Shown here: positions 36,536 to 44,948 of the stretch, one piece after another | Layout: every line of letters starts with the position of its first letter | Position numbering within the stretch: position 1 is the stretch's first letter | Source of the DNA: Bacteroidaceae bacterium | Lineage (GTDB): Bacteria; Bacteroidota; Bacteroidia; Bacteroidales; Bacteroidaceae | DNA: 58,695 bases | Direction of reading: 5' to 3' | Assembly (NCBI GenBank): GCA_017535725.1 | Contig: JAFXTO010000031.1 | Location: 1 to 58,695, forward strand | The notes under the pieces: model-generated | Database searches by the model: none | Seen by the model: the letters and a program-made list of their open reading frames with translations, nothing else | Told to the model about the DNA's origin: nothing | Translations under genes and position numbers: made by a program

Positions 36536-37807
36536 CTATTTCACCCTGATTGTCTGTCCAGCCCGAATATTGTTACCCCTGATGCCATTGAGTCTTCGTA
36601 TTTTGGCCACGGTGGTATGATTGCGTCTGGCTATCGCACCAAGGGTGTCTCCTTTTCGGACCGTCACACGCTTGCCTCCCCGTCCACCCCTGCTTCTGGA
36701 TGCCACGGCCTGATTGACCTCGACCTCACGACGACTGGTCAGCAGCTCTGTGGCACGCCAATTGTAGACGCTGTCGCCAGCACTCACGAAGGATGACATG
36801 GTGGTGGTAGGCAGTCGCAGGGTGCAGACGTGACTATCACCGGGAATAAGAGAGGTGCGATACTGCGGATTCAGGGCACGCATCTCATCGGGGTTTGCAT
36901 TGCACATCCCAACAAGCTGGTCGAAGTGGAGGTTGCGAGTGACGCTGACGGTGTCCGTTGAGGCCGGCAGAGTGGTACTGGCAGGACAGATATTATGGTC
37001 GCAGTAGTAATTCATCACGTAGTTGGCAGCGATAAAGGCGGGCACATAGCCACGTGTCTCAGCTGGCAAGTAGGGATATATCTGCCAGTAGTCCTTGACA
37101 CCACCGGCACGGCTGATGGCCTTGCGGACGTTATTCGGTCCGCAGTTGTAGGAGGCAATAACAAGGGTCCAGTCGCCGAAGATGTCATAGAGATCCTTCA
37201 AATAGTGGGCGGCGGCATAGCTGGACTTGATGGGATCCCGGCGCTCGTCGATGAGGCTGGTGACCTCCAGCCCGTACTGCTTGCCAGTGGTAATCATAAA
37301 CTGCCAGAGTCCAACGGCTCCAGCCCGACTGACGGCCGAAGGATTCAGCGCAGACTCGATGACCGGCAGGTATTTCAATTCCAGGGGCAGCTGGTATGCC
37401 TCCAGGGCCTCCTCGAAGATGGGAGTGTAGAAGTTGCTGGCTCCAAGGATGATACTCACGGTGCGACGAAGGCGCCCAGTATATTGATCTATGAATTTCC
37501 GGACGACCTCATTATAGGGCATTTCGATAACGTTGGGCAGCCGCTGTAGACGATGGATGTAAGTATCGCGATCAAATTCAGGGTTGATGCCATAGTCCGT
37601 GCAGTCTCCTTCAGGAATGAGGTAACTCTTGTTGTTCCATTCCTGCAAGAGACTGTCAAGTTCCGCGTTCATGGCATCTGGCAGTGCAATGTCCTCAGCC
37701 TCTATTTCCTCTTCTTCGTCGTCCTCCACCTGAGCGTGAAGGGCGAGAGGTGTCGCCACAAAATGTGTAGCGAGTAGTAACGTCATTATGGTTCGATACT
37801 CTTTCAT
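36536..37807 (-). CDS. mltD: Membrane-bound lytic transglycosylase with LysM
   Basis: This enzyme cleaves peptidoglycan glycan strands to 1,6-anhydro products. The 423 residues comprise a signal peptide (ending LALHAQ), an acidic linker (VEDDEEEEIEAED) and an SLT domain (about 140-270). The catalytic Glu is in VIESALNPSAVS, with GLWQFM and YNCGPNNVRKA as further family motifs. A C-terminal LysM peptidoglycan-binding domain (VTVRKGDTLGAIARRNHTTV to the end) completes it. There is only one clear LysM, although a degenerate one may lie at about 300-350. Its place between DUF5683 and rel is conserved in Bacteroidales as far as I recall. Confidence 0.92.
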   Translation of the reverse strand: MKEYRTIMTLLLATHFVATPLALHAQVEDDEEEEIEAEDIALPDAMNAELDSLLQEWNNKSYLIPEGDCTDYGINPEFDRDTYIHRLQRLPNVIEMPYNEVVRKFIDQYTGRLRRTVSIILGASNFYTPIFEEALEAYQLPLELKYLPVIESALNPSAVSRAGAVGLWQFMITTGKQYGLEVTSLIDERRDPIKSSYAAAHYLKDLYDIFGDWTLVIASYNCGPNNVRKAISRAGGVKDYWQIYPYLPAETRGYVPAFIAANYVMNYYCDHNICPASTTLPASTDTVSVTRNLHFDQLVGMCNANPDEMRALNPQYRTSLIPGDSHVCTLRLPTTTMSSFVSAGDSVYNWRATELLTSRREVEVNQAVASRSRGGRGGKRVTVRKGDTLGAIARRNHTTVAKIRRLNGIRGNNIRAGQTIRVK

Positions 37808-37822
37808 TGTCGTTGTCTTTTT

Positions 37823-38503
37823 CTAAAAATTAAGCCGCAGTGCCACGCCAAAGGCTCTGTCAGCGTATGGAATTGCCACCGGCTGAGTGCCACGGGAGGC
37901 TGGGTTTGTGGCGACTACCGCTGGAGCCCACTCCAAGGAGAGATCCGGGCTGATATCGAAAGTTGAAAGCTCCGCGTCGACGTAAGCGTCGATGACCGCT
38001 ATGGCGTACACGGCAGCGAAAGCCAAAATGCTCATATCCCGATACTTGCGATAGTAGTTCTTCTTGTTCTTGAAGATAGTCTGGAACTGGCTCTCACGTC
38101 CGCTGATGTTGTAGTTCAGAGGGAGCATCTTCTCGTAGGACTTGGTGTTAGGGTCATCGTCCATGATGTCAAGGTATGCCTGTGAGTAGTCGCGCAACAT
38201 CTGATTGTTCCATGAAAGGGCGTAGTAGCATCCAAGGAATCCTCCGTAGACGATGGGCAGCTTCCAATACTTCCTATTATAAATCTGTCCACCGCCGGGA
38301 AGGACCAGCGCAAGCCATAATGCCCGCTTGGGATTAGGGACAAAGTCATTGCGCTTCTTAAAGAGTTCCTGGGCTTGCAAGGCGAGGGAGTCCACTCGGG
38401 CAAGCAGCAGGCTATCTCTTTCCTCCTGCGCCCCTGCGCCCGCTGGCAGCAGAATCAGCAGTAGGAGGACGAGAATGGTTATCACTTTTCTGCCCTTCGC
38501 CAT
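37823..38503 (-). CDS. DUF5683-like membrane protein
   Basis: This 226-residue protein has a signal peptide or anchor (about 1-25) and a conserved core NPKRALWLALVLPGGGQIYN followed by a hydrophobic segment (YGGFLGCYYAL). A second hydrophobic segment is SILAFAAVYAIAVIDAYVD. The GGGQ-x-YN pattern and the operon position match the Bacteroidota family I know as DUF5683. The function is not established; the location between parB and a transglycosylase hints at envelope work linked to growth or division. It starts 15 nt after parB ends. Confidence 0.8.
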   Translation of the reverse strand: MAKGRKVITILVLLLLILLPAGAGAQEERDSLLLARVDSLALQAQELFKKRNDFVPNPKRALWLALVLPGGGQIYNRKYWKLPIVYGGFLGCYYALSWNNQMLRDYSQAYLDIMDDDPNTKSYEKMLPLNYNISGRESQFQTIFKNKKNYYRKYRDMSILAFAAVYAIAVIDAYVDAELSTFDISPDLSLEWAPAVVATNPASRGTQPVAIPYADRAFGVALRLNF

Positions 38504-38517
38504 GCTTTCGTTGGTGC

Positions 38518-39411
38518 TCAGTGTTTGAGCTTATCAAGCAGTCCCACAATACGTTCAAGTTCCACCTCGTTAGCAAAAGGGATGGTGATTTTGCCCTTGC
38601 CCTTTTCGGAGCACGTGAATTGCACACGGGTGTGGAAGCACTGCGAGAGGCTCTCACGCAAAGCGGTGTAGTCCTCGCTGAGCTGCGCCTTGCGCGGACG
38701 CAGTTTCTGGCTTTTTGTGCTGACGGTCTCTCCTTCCATCAATCGCTTGACGATTTCCTCGACCTTGCGAACGCTGAGATGGTCACGCTTGATTTCTGCG
38801 AAGACCTTCAGCTGGAGGGCAGGATTGTCTAAAGAGAGGAGTGCGCGCGCGTGGCCCATATCTATTTCGCGGTTCTGCAGCGCCATCTGGATGGTAGCAG
38901 GCAGCTTCAGCAAACGGAGGTAGTTGGTGATGGTGGCTCGCTTCTTGCCCACACGCTCGCTGAGACGATCCTGCGTCAGCTCGTACTGTTCCAGCAAGTG
39001 TTGGTAGGCGAGAGCTATCTCCACCGCATTAAGGTCCTGGCGCTGGATGTTCTCGATGAGTGCCATCTCCATGACATTCTCGTCATCAGCTGTACGAATA
39101 TAGGCCGGGATGGACTCCAAACCAGCCATTTGCGAGGCACGCCAGCGGCGCTCACCAGCGATAATCTCATAGGTTCCATCATCCATCTTGCGGAGGGTGA
39201 TGGGCTGGATGATGCCTATCTCACGAATGCTGCTTGCCAGTTCCTGCAGGGCCTCAGCATCGAACTCGCGACGCGGCTGGTTGGGGTTGGGGTGTATTTT
39301 CGTCAGGGCAATTTCGTTGATGGAGGACGAGCCCTCGGTCTGAACTTCGTCCTGCTGTATCAGTGCGTCAAGCCCTCGTCCGAGGGCAGGATATTTCTTG
39401 TGAGGAGCCAT
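38518..39411 (-). CDS. parB: Chromosome partitioning protein ParB
   Basis: ParB is a CTP-dependent clamp that loads at parS and helps segregate the origin. The 297-residue protein has the N-terminal ParA-contact region (GRGLDALIQ), the CTP-binding core with IHPNPNQPRREFD and GERRWRAS, and a helix-turn-helix (LSERVGKKRATITNYLRLLK). The C-terminal dimerisation domain follows. It is 60 bp downstream of parA. I found no convincing parS palindrome in the window. Confidence 0.95.
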   Translation of the reverse strand: MAPHKKYPALGRGLDALIQQDEVQTEGSSSINEIALTKIHPNPNQPRREFDAEALQELASSIREIGIIQPITLRKMDDGTYEIIAGERRWRASQMAGLESIPAYIRTADDENVMEMALIENIQRQDLNAVEIALAYQHLLEQYELTQDRLSERVGKKRATITNYLRLLKLPATIQMALQNREIDMGHARALLSLDNPALQLKVFAEIKRDHLSVRKVEEIVKRLMEGETVSTKSQKLRPRKAQLSEDYTALRESLSQCFHTRVQFTCSEKGKGKITIPFANEVELERIVGLLDKLKH

Positions 39412-39471
39412 ACGATTTATCTATTAATGAAAAAAGGAGAGGGTGAAAAAAGATAATAGTTAATTCATCTT

Positions 39472-40239
39472 TCACTTTTCATTCTTTTCAATGATTTCCT
39501 TAGCAAGTTCCAGATGGTTACGGGCGCCCGTGCTGTCCGCATCATAGAGGATAGCGGGAAGTCCGTGGCTGGGAGCTTCGGAGAGTTTCACGTTGCGATT
39601 GATGACAGCCTTGAAGACCAGTTCCTGAAAATGTCGCAACACCTCGTCCTTTATCTGGTTGGCCAGACGGAGGCGGGAGTCATACATCGTCAGCAAGAAG
39701 CCTTCAATGGCCAGGGCTGGATTCAGTTTCTGCTTGATGAGCTTGATGGTGTTCAGCAGTTTGGAGATTCCTTCGAGGGCGAAGTACTCACACTGCACAG
39801 GGATGATGACGGAGTCTGCTGCCGTGAGGGCGTTTACGGTGATGAGTCCCAGCGAGGGCGAACAGTCGATGAGGATGTAGTCATAGTCCGAAAGCAGGGG
39901 GCGCAACAGTTTACGCATGACCTGCTCGCGATTCTTCATATTAAGCATCTCTATTTCAGCCCCTACCAGGTCGATGTGGCTAGGGATGACGTCAAGGTTT
40001 GGTATGTCAGACTCATAGATGGCCTCGCGAGGGTCTACTTGGTTGATGAGACAGTCGTAAATGGAGCTTTCTACCTCCTGAACGTTAAGACCTAACCCGC
40101 TGGAAGCGTTGGCCTGCGGGTCGGCGTCGATGAGCAACACCTTTTTCTCCAAGGTGGCTAATGAAGCGGCAAGGTTCATAGACGTGGTGGTCTTACCCAC
40201 GCCGCCTTTTTGATTGGCTAAAGCGATTATTTTACCCAT
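39472..40239 (-). CDS. parA: Chromosome partitioning ATPase ParA
   Basis: This is a 255-residue ParA/Soj-type ATPase. The deviant Walker A is KGGVGKTTT with the signature Lys (ANQKGGVGKTT), followed by LLIDADPQANAS and the Walker B-like LIDCSPSLG. No DNA-binding N-terminal extension is present, as expected for the chromosomal type. It is the first gene of the operon and its promoter element lies 19 bp upstream of the start codon. Confidence 0.95.
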   Translation of the reverse strand: MGKIIALANQKGGVGKTTTSMNLAASLATLEKKVLLIDADPQANASSGLGLNVQEVESSIYDCLINQVDPREAIYESDIPNLDVIPSHIDLVGAEIEMLNMKNREQVMRKLLRPLLSDYDYILIDCSPSLGLITVNALTAADSVIIPVQCEYFALEGISKLLNTIKLIKQKLNPALAIEGFLLTMYDSRLRLANQIKDEVLRHFQELVFKAVINRNVKLSEAPSHGLPAILYDADSTGARNHLELAKEIIEKNEK

Positions 40240-40257
40240 GATTACCTAAGTGAGGCG

Positions 40258-40265
40258 CAAAGATA
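40258..40265 (-). promoter_or_regulatory. -7 element of the parA operon
   Basis: The minus strand reads TATCTTTG followed by CGCC, 19 bp before the parA ATG, so the leader would be very short. No -33 TTTG is found at standard spacing. Confidence 0.55.
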
Positions 40266-40329
40266 GCCATTTCTGATGAGAAAAACTCACTTTTAAGCCT
40301 TTTTATGCTTATTTACGACAAATTCTTGC

Positions 40330-40337
40330 TATCTTCG
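40330..40337 (+). promoter_or_regulatory. -7 element of tadA
   Basis: TATCTTCG followed by CCCGC is one base from the consensus TAnnTTTG. It lies about 30 bp before the tadA ATG. Confidence 0.45.
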
Positions 40338-40367
40338 CCCGCTAAAAGTACCAGTTTGCCATAAATT

Positions 40368-40820
40368 ATGGAAGAAATACAACAAGTACAACAGGACGAG
40401 TACTTCATGCGTCAGGCACTCCTTGACGCCCGTGCCGCCTTCGCAGAAGATGAGATTCCCATTGGCGCCGTGATTGTCTGCCAAGGACGGGTTATCGCAC
40501 GGGGGCACAACCTGACCGAACGGCTGACCGACGTCACAGCACACGCTGAGATGCAAGCCATCACCGCCGCCTCGACCTATCTCGGCGGCAAGTACCTGAC
40601 AGAGTGTACGCTATATGTGACCGTAGAGCCTTGTGTGATGTGTGCCGGAGCCATCGGATGGGCACAGGTCGCGCGGGTGGTCTACGGCGCCGCCGACCCC
40701 AAGCGAGGATTCCGCCGCTTTGCACCCGATGCACTCCATCCACGGACAACTATTCAGGGCGGCATCCTCGAAGAGGAGTGTGCCGCCCTGATGCGTGAGT
40801 TCTTTCAGAAAAGGAGGTGA
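40368..40820 (+). CDS. tadA: tRNA adenosine(34) deaminase TadA
   Basis: TadA converts A34 of tRNA-Arg(ACG) to inosine. The 150-residue protein has the zinc and proton-shuttle motif HAEMQAI and the zinc Cys pair PCVMCAGAI, plus ARVVYGAADPKRGF, all typical. Length fits the family. The gene ends 34 bp from a convergent outer-membrane protein gene, with no obvious terminator between them. Confidence 0.94.
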   Translation: MEEIQQVQQDEYFMRQALLDARAAFAEDEIPIGAVIVCQGRVIARGHNLTERLTDVTAHAEMQAITAASTYLGGKYLTECTLYVTVEPCVMCAGAIGWAQVARVVYGAADPKRGFRRFAPDALHPRTTIQGGILEEECAALMREFFQKRR

Positions 40821-40854
40821 TTATCCCAAATCGGTCATCAGGATTGATTTAGGA

Positions 40855-43842
40855 TTATCTGCGTCCTGGACCACCGAATCCGCCACCTCCACCACGGTTG
40901 CCGCCGCGATTACCTCCACCGCGGTTGCCACCGCCACCTGGGAAACCACCAGGGAACATTCCATCGAATTCGGAACGTGCTTCCTTACTACCCATGAGGC
41001 TGAAATTGTAGGTCAGGCGCAACATGCCGTAGCTGTAGATGGCATTCGTCCAGGTGTCGCTGCGCTGTGTAGCGTTGATGACACGGCTGATATTTGAGCG
41101 TTGGCCCAGGATGTCATACCATTCGAGGCTGACAATGAGATTCTTCTGTTTGAGGAAAGTCTGCTGCAACTGGGCATTCCAGATAAGTTCATTGGTATTC
41201 ATGGACTCGTCGGCGTAGCCGCGACGCACCTGTTCACTGATATCGGTGCTGAATGTCATACCCCACGCCATGGAGAACTGGACGTTACCACCGTAGTCAT
41301 AGTTCCAGGTATCGAGGTTCGCAGAACTCTGGATGTCGTTACGTGCCCAGCGATAGTTGATACCACCATTGGCTCCGACTTCAATACCATAGCCCGTCTC
41401 GCCCCAGTCATAGCGGAAGTTCAGACGGGGATTGTAGCCGAGGTTCAGACTCTTGGTAGTAGCCTTCACAGACTGCATATTTCCGCTCTCCTGCATGTAG
41501 CTGACGCTGTTGCTGTAGTTCACATTGATGTTGTTATATAGGTTCCAGTACTTCTTGGGACCGAGAGCAGTGTTGAATCCGGCCCATCCCCAGGTGTTCC
41601 AGTTACCATTGATATTCTCTGGACGCGAGGTGCGTACACCCGTGGTGGTGTCATAAGTCACGGCAGTACTGATGCTGTTGTTGGTCTGCGAGAATCCAGC
41701 ACTGACGTTCCACCCCATCTGCTTGTCGGGCAGATAGTCGTTGTACCAAGTGTTGAAGCTGTTGGTCCACGAAGGTTTCAGCCCTGGGTTACCCAGCGAG
41801 CGGTTGAGGGGGTCGCTGGTGTCCTCCACATCGAGGAGGTTGGTCATGGAGGGCTGGCTCATGCGTCCGTTGTAGCGCACACGCCACTGACTGGTGTTGC
41901 TGATTTTCCAGCGTAGGTCCACTCGCGGAGCCCAGTTGAAGACATCGCGGGTGACATCGAAATCCTGGTTGTTCTTCTGGTAAATCATGTGCGTGCGTTG
42001 TGGCTGTAAGCTCACACCTGCATTCAGACGGAAGTCACCCAATTGATAACGAAGCATGATGCTGGCATCGTGATTGTATTCATTGTACTTGGCGTACTGC
42101 GAGTTATAGAGGTCTTTCTCAAGTTGTAGGGAGTCCACGCCACCTAGGAATCCAGCGTAGAGCTGAGAGGCAATAACCTCATCTGTCATGCCAGCAAACT
42201 GCGAAGAGAGCATATCCTTCACGCTGGAGTAGAGGGCACGGTCACTGTCTGAGAATCGACGTTGGAACTGGTAGCTGAATTGCAGGTTGGCACCCTTGAA
42301 GATAGGCTCCGAATAGGATAGACGCGCACGATAGTTCCAGTTGTCGGAGGGGTTCTCGTTACGCTGATTATTGAATGTGAGGTCTATCTGCTTCTTATAA
42401 TAATGGATAAGGCTTCGACTGTTACTGGTACCGTCACTGCCGGAGATGTTTCCACCGAGGTCAAGGGTGATGTTACGTCCCGCCTTGGCCAGTCGACGGT
42501 TTACCTGCAACCAGCCGTTAACGTTGTAGTTTTTAGAGTCCCCAAAATTATTGCGGGTATTGGCATTCACGCGGATGGAGTCGCGATCTACAAAGTTATC
42601 ATATTCATCCAGCGGGTTGGTCATTCCTGCAGCGTAGGGGTCATCGTTAAAGGTGACATTGTGGCTGTAGCCTTCCGAATCATTGGTGCTGTAGGAGAAG
42701 TTCGGACGGAACTGGATGTTCGTCATGGAGTCTGGCTGCCACTCTAAACGGAAGTCTGTATTTAAGCTACCATTTTTGCCATAGTTCTGGCTGAGACTAT
42801 TGACATACTGCGATACCGAGGAAGTAATGAATGTCTGGGAGTTGGAGCGCGTGAGGTTGTCCGTGGAGGTATGGTTGTAGCGTACATTGCCTCCCAGTTC
42901 GAAGAAGCCGGCGTCGCCCTCGTCCTTACCATTCATCCACACAAAGTCACCGCCCACCATCTTGCTAGTAATCAATCCGCCTCCGCCACCTCGGCCGAAG
43001 CCACCCCAGCCGCGGTCGCCAGTATTGTTGGCATTACCGAAAACAGCCACACGCCAGGTATCCAAGAAGCGGGTCAGACGCAAATTACTGGTGAAGCGTT
43101 TCTCCGTACCATAGCCTCCGTCAAGGTTCAGTCGCCAGCCTTCACCCATTCCCTTGCGGATTGTCAGATCCAAAACGGTCTCTTCTTCCCCGTCATCAAT
43201 ACCGGTAACACGGCTGTAGTCGCTCTGACGGTCGTAGGCCTTGACCTGACTGACCATGCTTGCCTCGAGGTTCTTCAAGGTCGTCTTCGTATCACCGCCA
43301 AAAAACTCCTTTTTGTTGACCAATATCTTCTTGACTTCCTTACCATTGATCTTGATGGTTCCCTCCTCCGTTATTTCCGCACCGGGGAATTTCTTCAGCA
43401 GTGCTTCGAAGTTAGAGCCAGCAGGGACGCGGAAAGCATCGGCATTGTAGACGAAGGTATCAGCCTTCATCTCCATCTGAGCCGCCTGTGCAGTGACCAC
43501 GGCGTCTTTCATCAGCTTGGCGTTATCCATCAACACAATCTGCCCGAGGACAATCCTACGGTTTTGCTTCGACAGGTTCAGAGAGCGCCAAGCCGTCTTA
43601 TAACCTATATAGGACGCACGCAGCAGGTAATCACCCACTTGGAAACCGCTGATACTGAACGAGCCGTCGTCCTTGGTAGACTGACCGGTCACCTGGGTAC
43701 TATCAAGGCGCATGATAACCACGGTAGCACCAGGCAAAGGTTCACCATCGCTGTCGACAACGGAGCCAGCGACGGTAGCTTTCTGGGCGCTGGCGGCCAC
43801 TGCAAGGCACAGCGCAAAGAGGGAAGTAAGGAGTCTATTCAT
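40855..43842 (-). CDS. TonB-dependent-receptor-like outer-membrane protein with Gly/Arg tail
   Basis: This 995-residue protein has a signal peptide (ending AVAASAQ) and an N-terminal carboxypeptidase-regulatory-like domain (about 22-105: VAGSVVDSDGEPLPGATVVI). A plug-like region (about 120-235) and a long barrel of Tyr/Asn/Trp-rich strands follow. This matches the OMP_b-brl type of TonB-linked family seen in Bacteroidota, with no clear substrate. The last barrel-like strand (MLRLTYNFSL) is followed by about 40 residues of GGFPGGGG, NRGGG and GGFGGPGRR. A barrel normally ends at its final strand, so this basic glycine tail is unusual. It is transcribed alone; the terminator of cdsA lies upstream. 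Confidence 0.85.
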   Translation of the reverse strand: MNRLLTSLFALCLAVAASAQKATVAGSVVDSDGEPLPGATVVIMRLDSTQVTGQSTKDDGSFSISGFQVGDYLLRASYIGYKTAWRSLNLSKQNRRIVLGQIVLMDNAKLMKDAVVTAQAAQMEMKADTFVYNADAFRVPAGSNFEALLKKFPGAEITEEGTIKINGKEVKKILVNKKEFFGGDTKTTLKNLEASMVSQVKAYDRQSDYSRVTGIDDGEEETVLDLTIRKGMGEGWRLNLDGGYGTEKRFTSNLRLTRFLDTWRVAVFGNANNTGDRGWGGFGRGGGGGLITSKMVGGDFVWMNGKDEGDAGFFELGGNVRYNHTSTDNLTRSNSQTFITSSVSQYVNSLSQNYGKNGSLNTDFRLEWQPDSMTNIQFRPNFSYSTNDSEGYSHNVTFNDDPYAAGMTNPLDEYDNFVDRDSIRVNANTRNNFGDSKNYNVNGWLQVNRRLAKAGRNITLDLGGNISGSDGTSNSRSLIHYYKKQIDLTFNNQRNENPSDNWNYRARLSYSEPIFKGANLQFSYQFQRRFSDSDRALYSSVKDMLSSQFAGMTDEVIASQLYAGFLGGVDSLQLEKDLYNSQYAKYNEYNHDASIMLRYQLGDFRLNAGVSLQPQRTHMIYQKNNQDFDVTRDVFNWAPRVDLRWKISNTSQWRVRYNGRMSQPSMTNLLDVEDTSDPLNRSLGNPGLKPSWTNSFNTWYNDYLPDKQMGWNVSAGFSQTNNSISTAVTYDTTTGVRTSRPENINGNWNTWGWAGFNTALGPKKYWNLYNNINVNYSNSVSYMQESGNMQSVKATTKSLNLGYNPRLNFRYDWGETGYGIEVGANGGINYRWARNDIQSSANLDTWNYDYGGNVQFSMAWGMTFSTDISEQVRRGYADESMNTNELIWNAQLQQTFLKQKNLIVSLEWYDILGQRSNISRVINATQRSDTWTNAIYSYGMLRLTYNFSLMGSKEARSEFDGMFPGGFPGGGGNRGGGNRGGNRGGGGGFGGPGRR

Positions 43843-43902
43843 TGTTGCTTTAGTTTTATAGATTCTATAATTGCTATAGTTTCTATTGTCTCTATTGTGT
43901 TC

Positions 43903-43930
43903 AAAAACAAAGACCGCCTCAGCGGCCTTT
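43903..43930 (-). terminator. Terminator after cdsA
   Basis: On the minus strand, AAAGGCCGC and GCGGTCTTT (43909-43917 with 43922-43930) pair around a 4-nt loop and are followed by a T-rich tract. It lies about 57 bp downstream of the cdsA stop and closes the rsfS-ftsH-cdsA run. Confidence 0.8.
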
Positions 43931-43986
43931 CGTTTAATGGATGAGTGTTCTTTTAACGTTTATTTAGAGCGGTCGAAGGGTGGATC

Positions 43987-44898
43987 CTACAACACAGCCA
44001 ACGTGAAGAGGTAAGCAACCACGGCAGGGATGGCGAGCAGACTGCTGTCAAAGCGGTCGAGCATACCGCCATGACCAGGCAGGATGTTGCCACTGTCCTT
44101 GATGCCCAATCGGCGCTTCAGCAGGCTCTCCACTAAGTCACCCCAAGTACCAAAGACCACGACGACCAAGGCAAAGCCGGCCCACTGCCAAGCGCTGAGT
44201 ACTGGAAAATAAGCTGCCACGAGCTGAGAAGCACCCACCGTCAGCAGAGCACCTCCAATAGAACCTTCCCATGTCTTGCCAGGTGACACGCTGGGAAACA
44301 ACTTATGCCGCCCAAGCAGCGAGCCACAGCAGTAGGCACCCGTGTCGGAACACCAAAGAAAAACGAAGATAGATAATATAAGGTACGCGCCCGCACGTGA
44401 ATAGTCTTGCGACAAAAGGCCACCTTCCTGGGGAAATAGCAACAAGGGTAGCAAGGCAAAGGGCAGGGCGACATAAATCTGAGACCACATCGTGTAGGCC
44501 CAGTTGCCCAACGGGTTCTCCCGGCCGAGATAAAGTTCAGAGATTAGCAAGTAAATCATGCTAAGCAACCAAGGGACGAAGAGGGGGACGGCGGCGGCAA
44601 CGCCTGCGGCATAACCGAAGAAGCCCAAATAGAGACAAGCGGCAGCGACGGTAGTGATAAAACGATTGACTTGTACATCCTCGCGCAGATTGGCAAGCCC
44701 TGTGAACTCCCAGACACTGAGGATGGTGATCAACAGGAACAACAGGGAGCAGGTCAGAGGTGAATAGAGGATACCACCGACCATAACGACCACGAAGACG
44801 ATGCCTGTGAGGGCACGAATAAAGAGATTACGGACTTTCCCCGCGCCCTCCTTGTTAGGGAGGGAGTTATTACTAAGACTATTTGTAGTATCTTGCAT
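43987..44898 (-). CDS. cdsA: Phosphatidate cytidylyltransferase
   Basis: CdsA makes CDP-diacylglycerol from phosphatidate and CTP at the inner membrane. The 303 residues include about eight membrane helices and the family signature near the C-terminus (LLKRRLGIKDSGNILPGHGG, then MLDRFDS). The first 20 or so residues (NNSLPNKEGAGK) are encoded by a CCTTGTTAGGGAGGGAG-type hairpin, so the native start may once have been nearer the first helix. It follows ftsH by 50 bp. Confidence 0.93.
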   Translation of the reverse strand: MQDTTNSLSNNSLPNKEGAGKVRNLFIRALTGIVFVVVMVGGILYSPLTCSLLFLLITILSVWEFTGLANLREDVQVNRFITTVAAACLYLGFFGYAAGVAAAVPLFVPWLLSMIYLLISELYLGRENPLGNWAYTMWSQIYVALPFALLPLLLFPQEGGLLSQDYSRAGAYLILSIFVFLWCSDTGAYCCGSLLGRHKLFPSVSPGKTWEGSIGGALLTVGASQLVAAYFPVLSAWQWAGFALVVVVFGTWGDLVESLLKRRLGIKDSGNILPGHGGMLDRFDSSLLAIPAVVAYLFTLAVL

Positions 44899-44948
44899 TT
44901 CTGAATGAATAAGCTATAAGAATACGAAGCGGATACCTGCTACACATC

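Noticed and set aside
38518-40239. parS site near parAB
   Set aside because: Several CACGTG cores occur in the window, but none is flanked by the symmetric TTT/GGA arms needed for a convincing parS.
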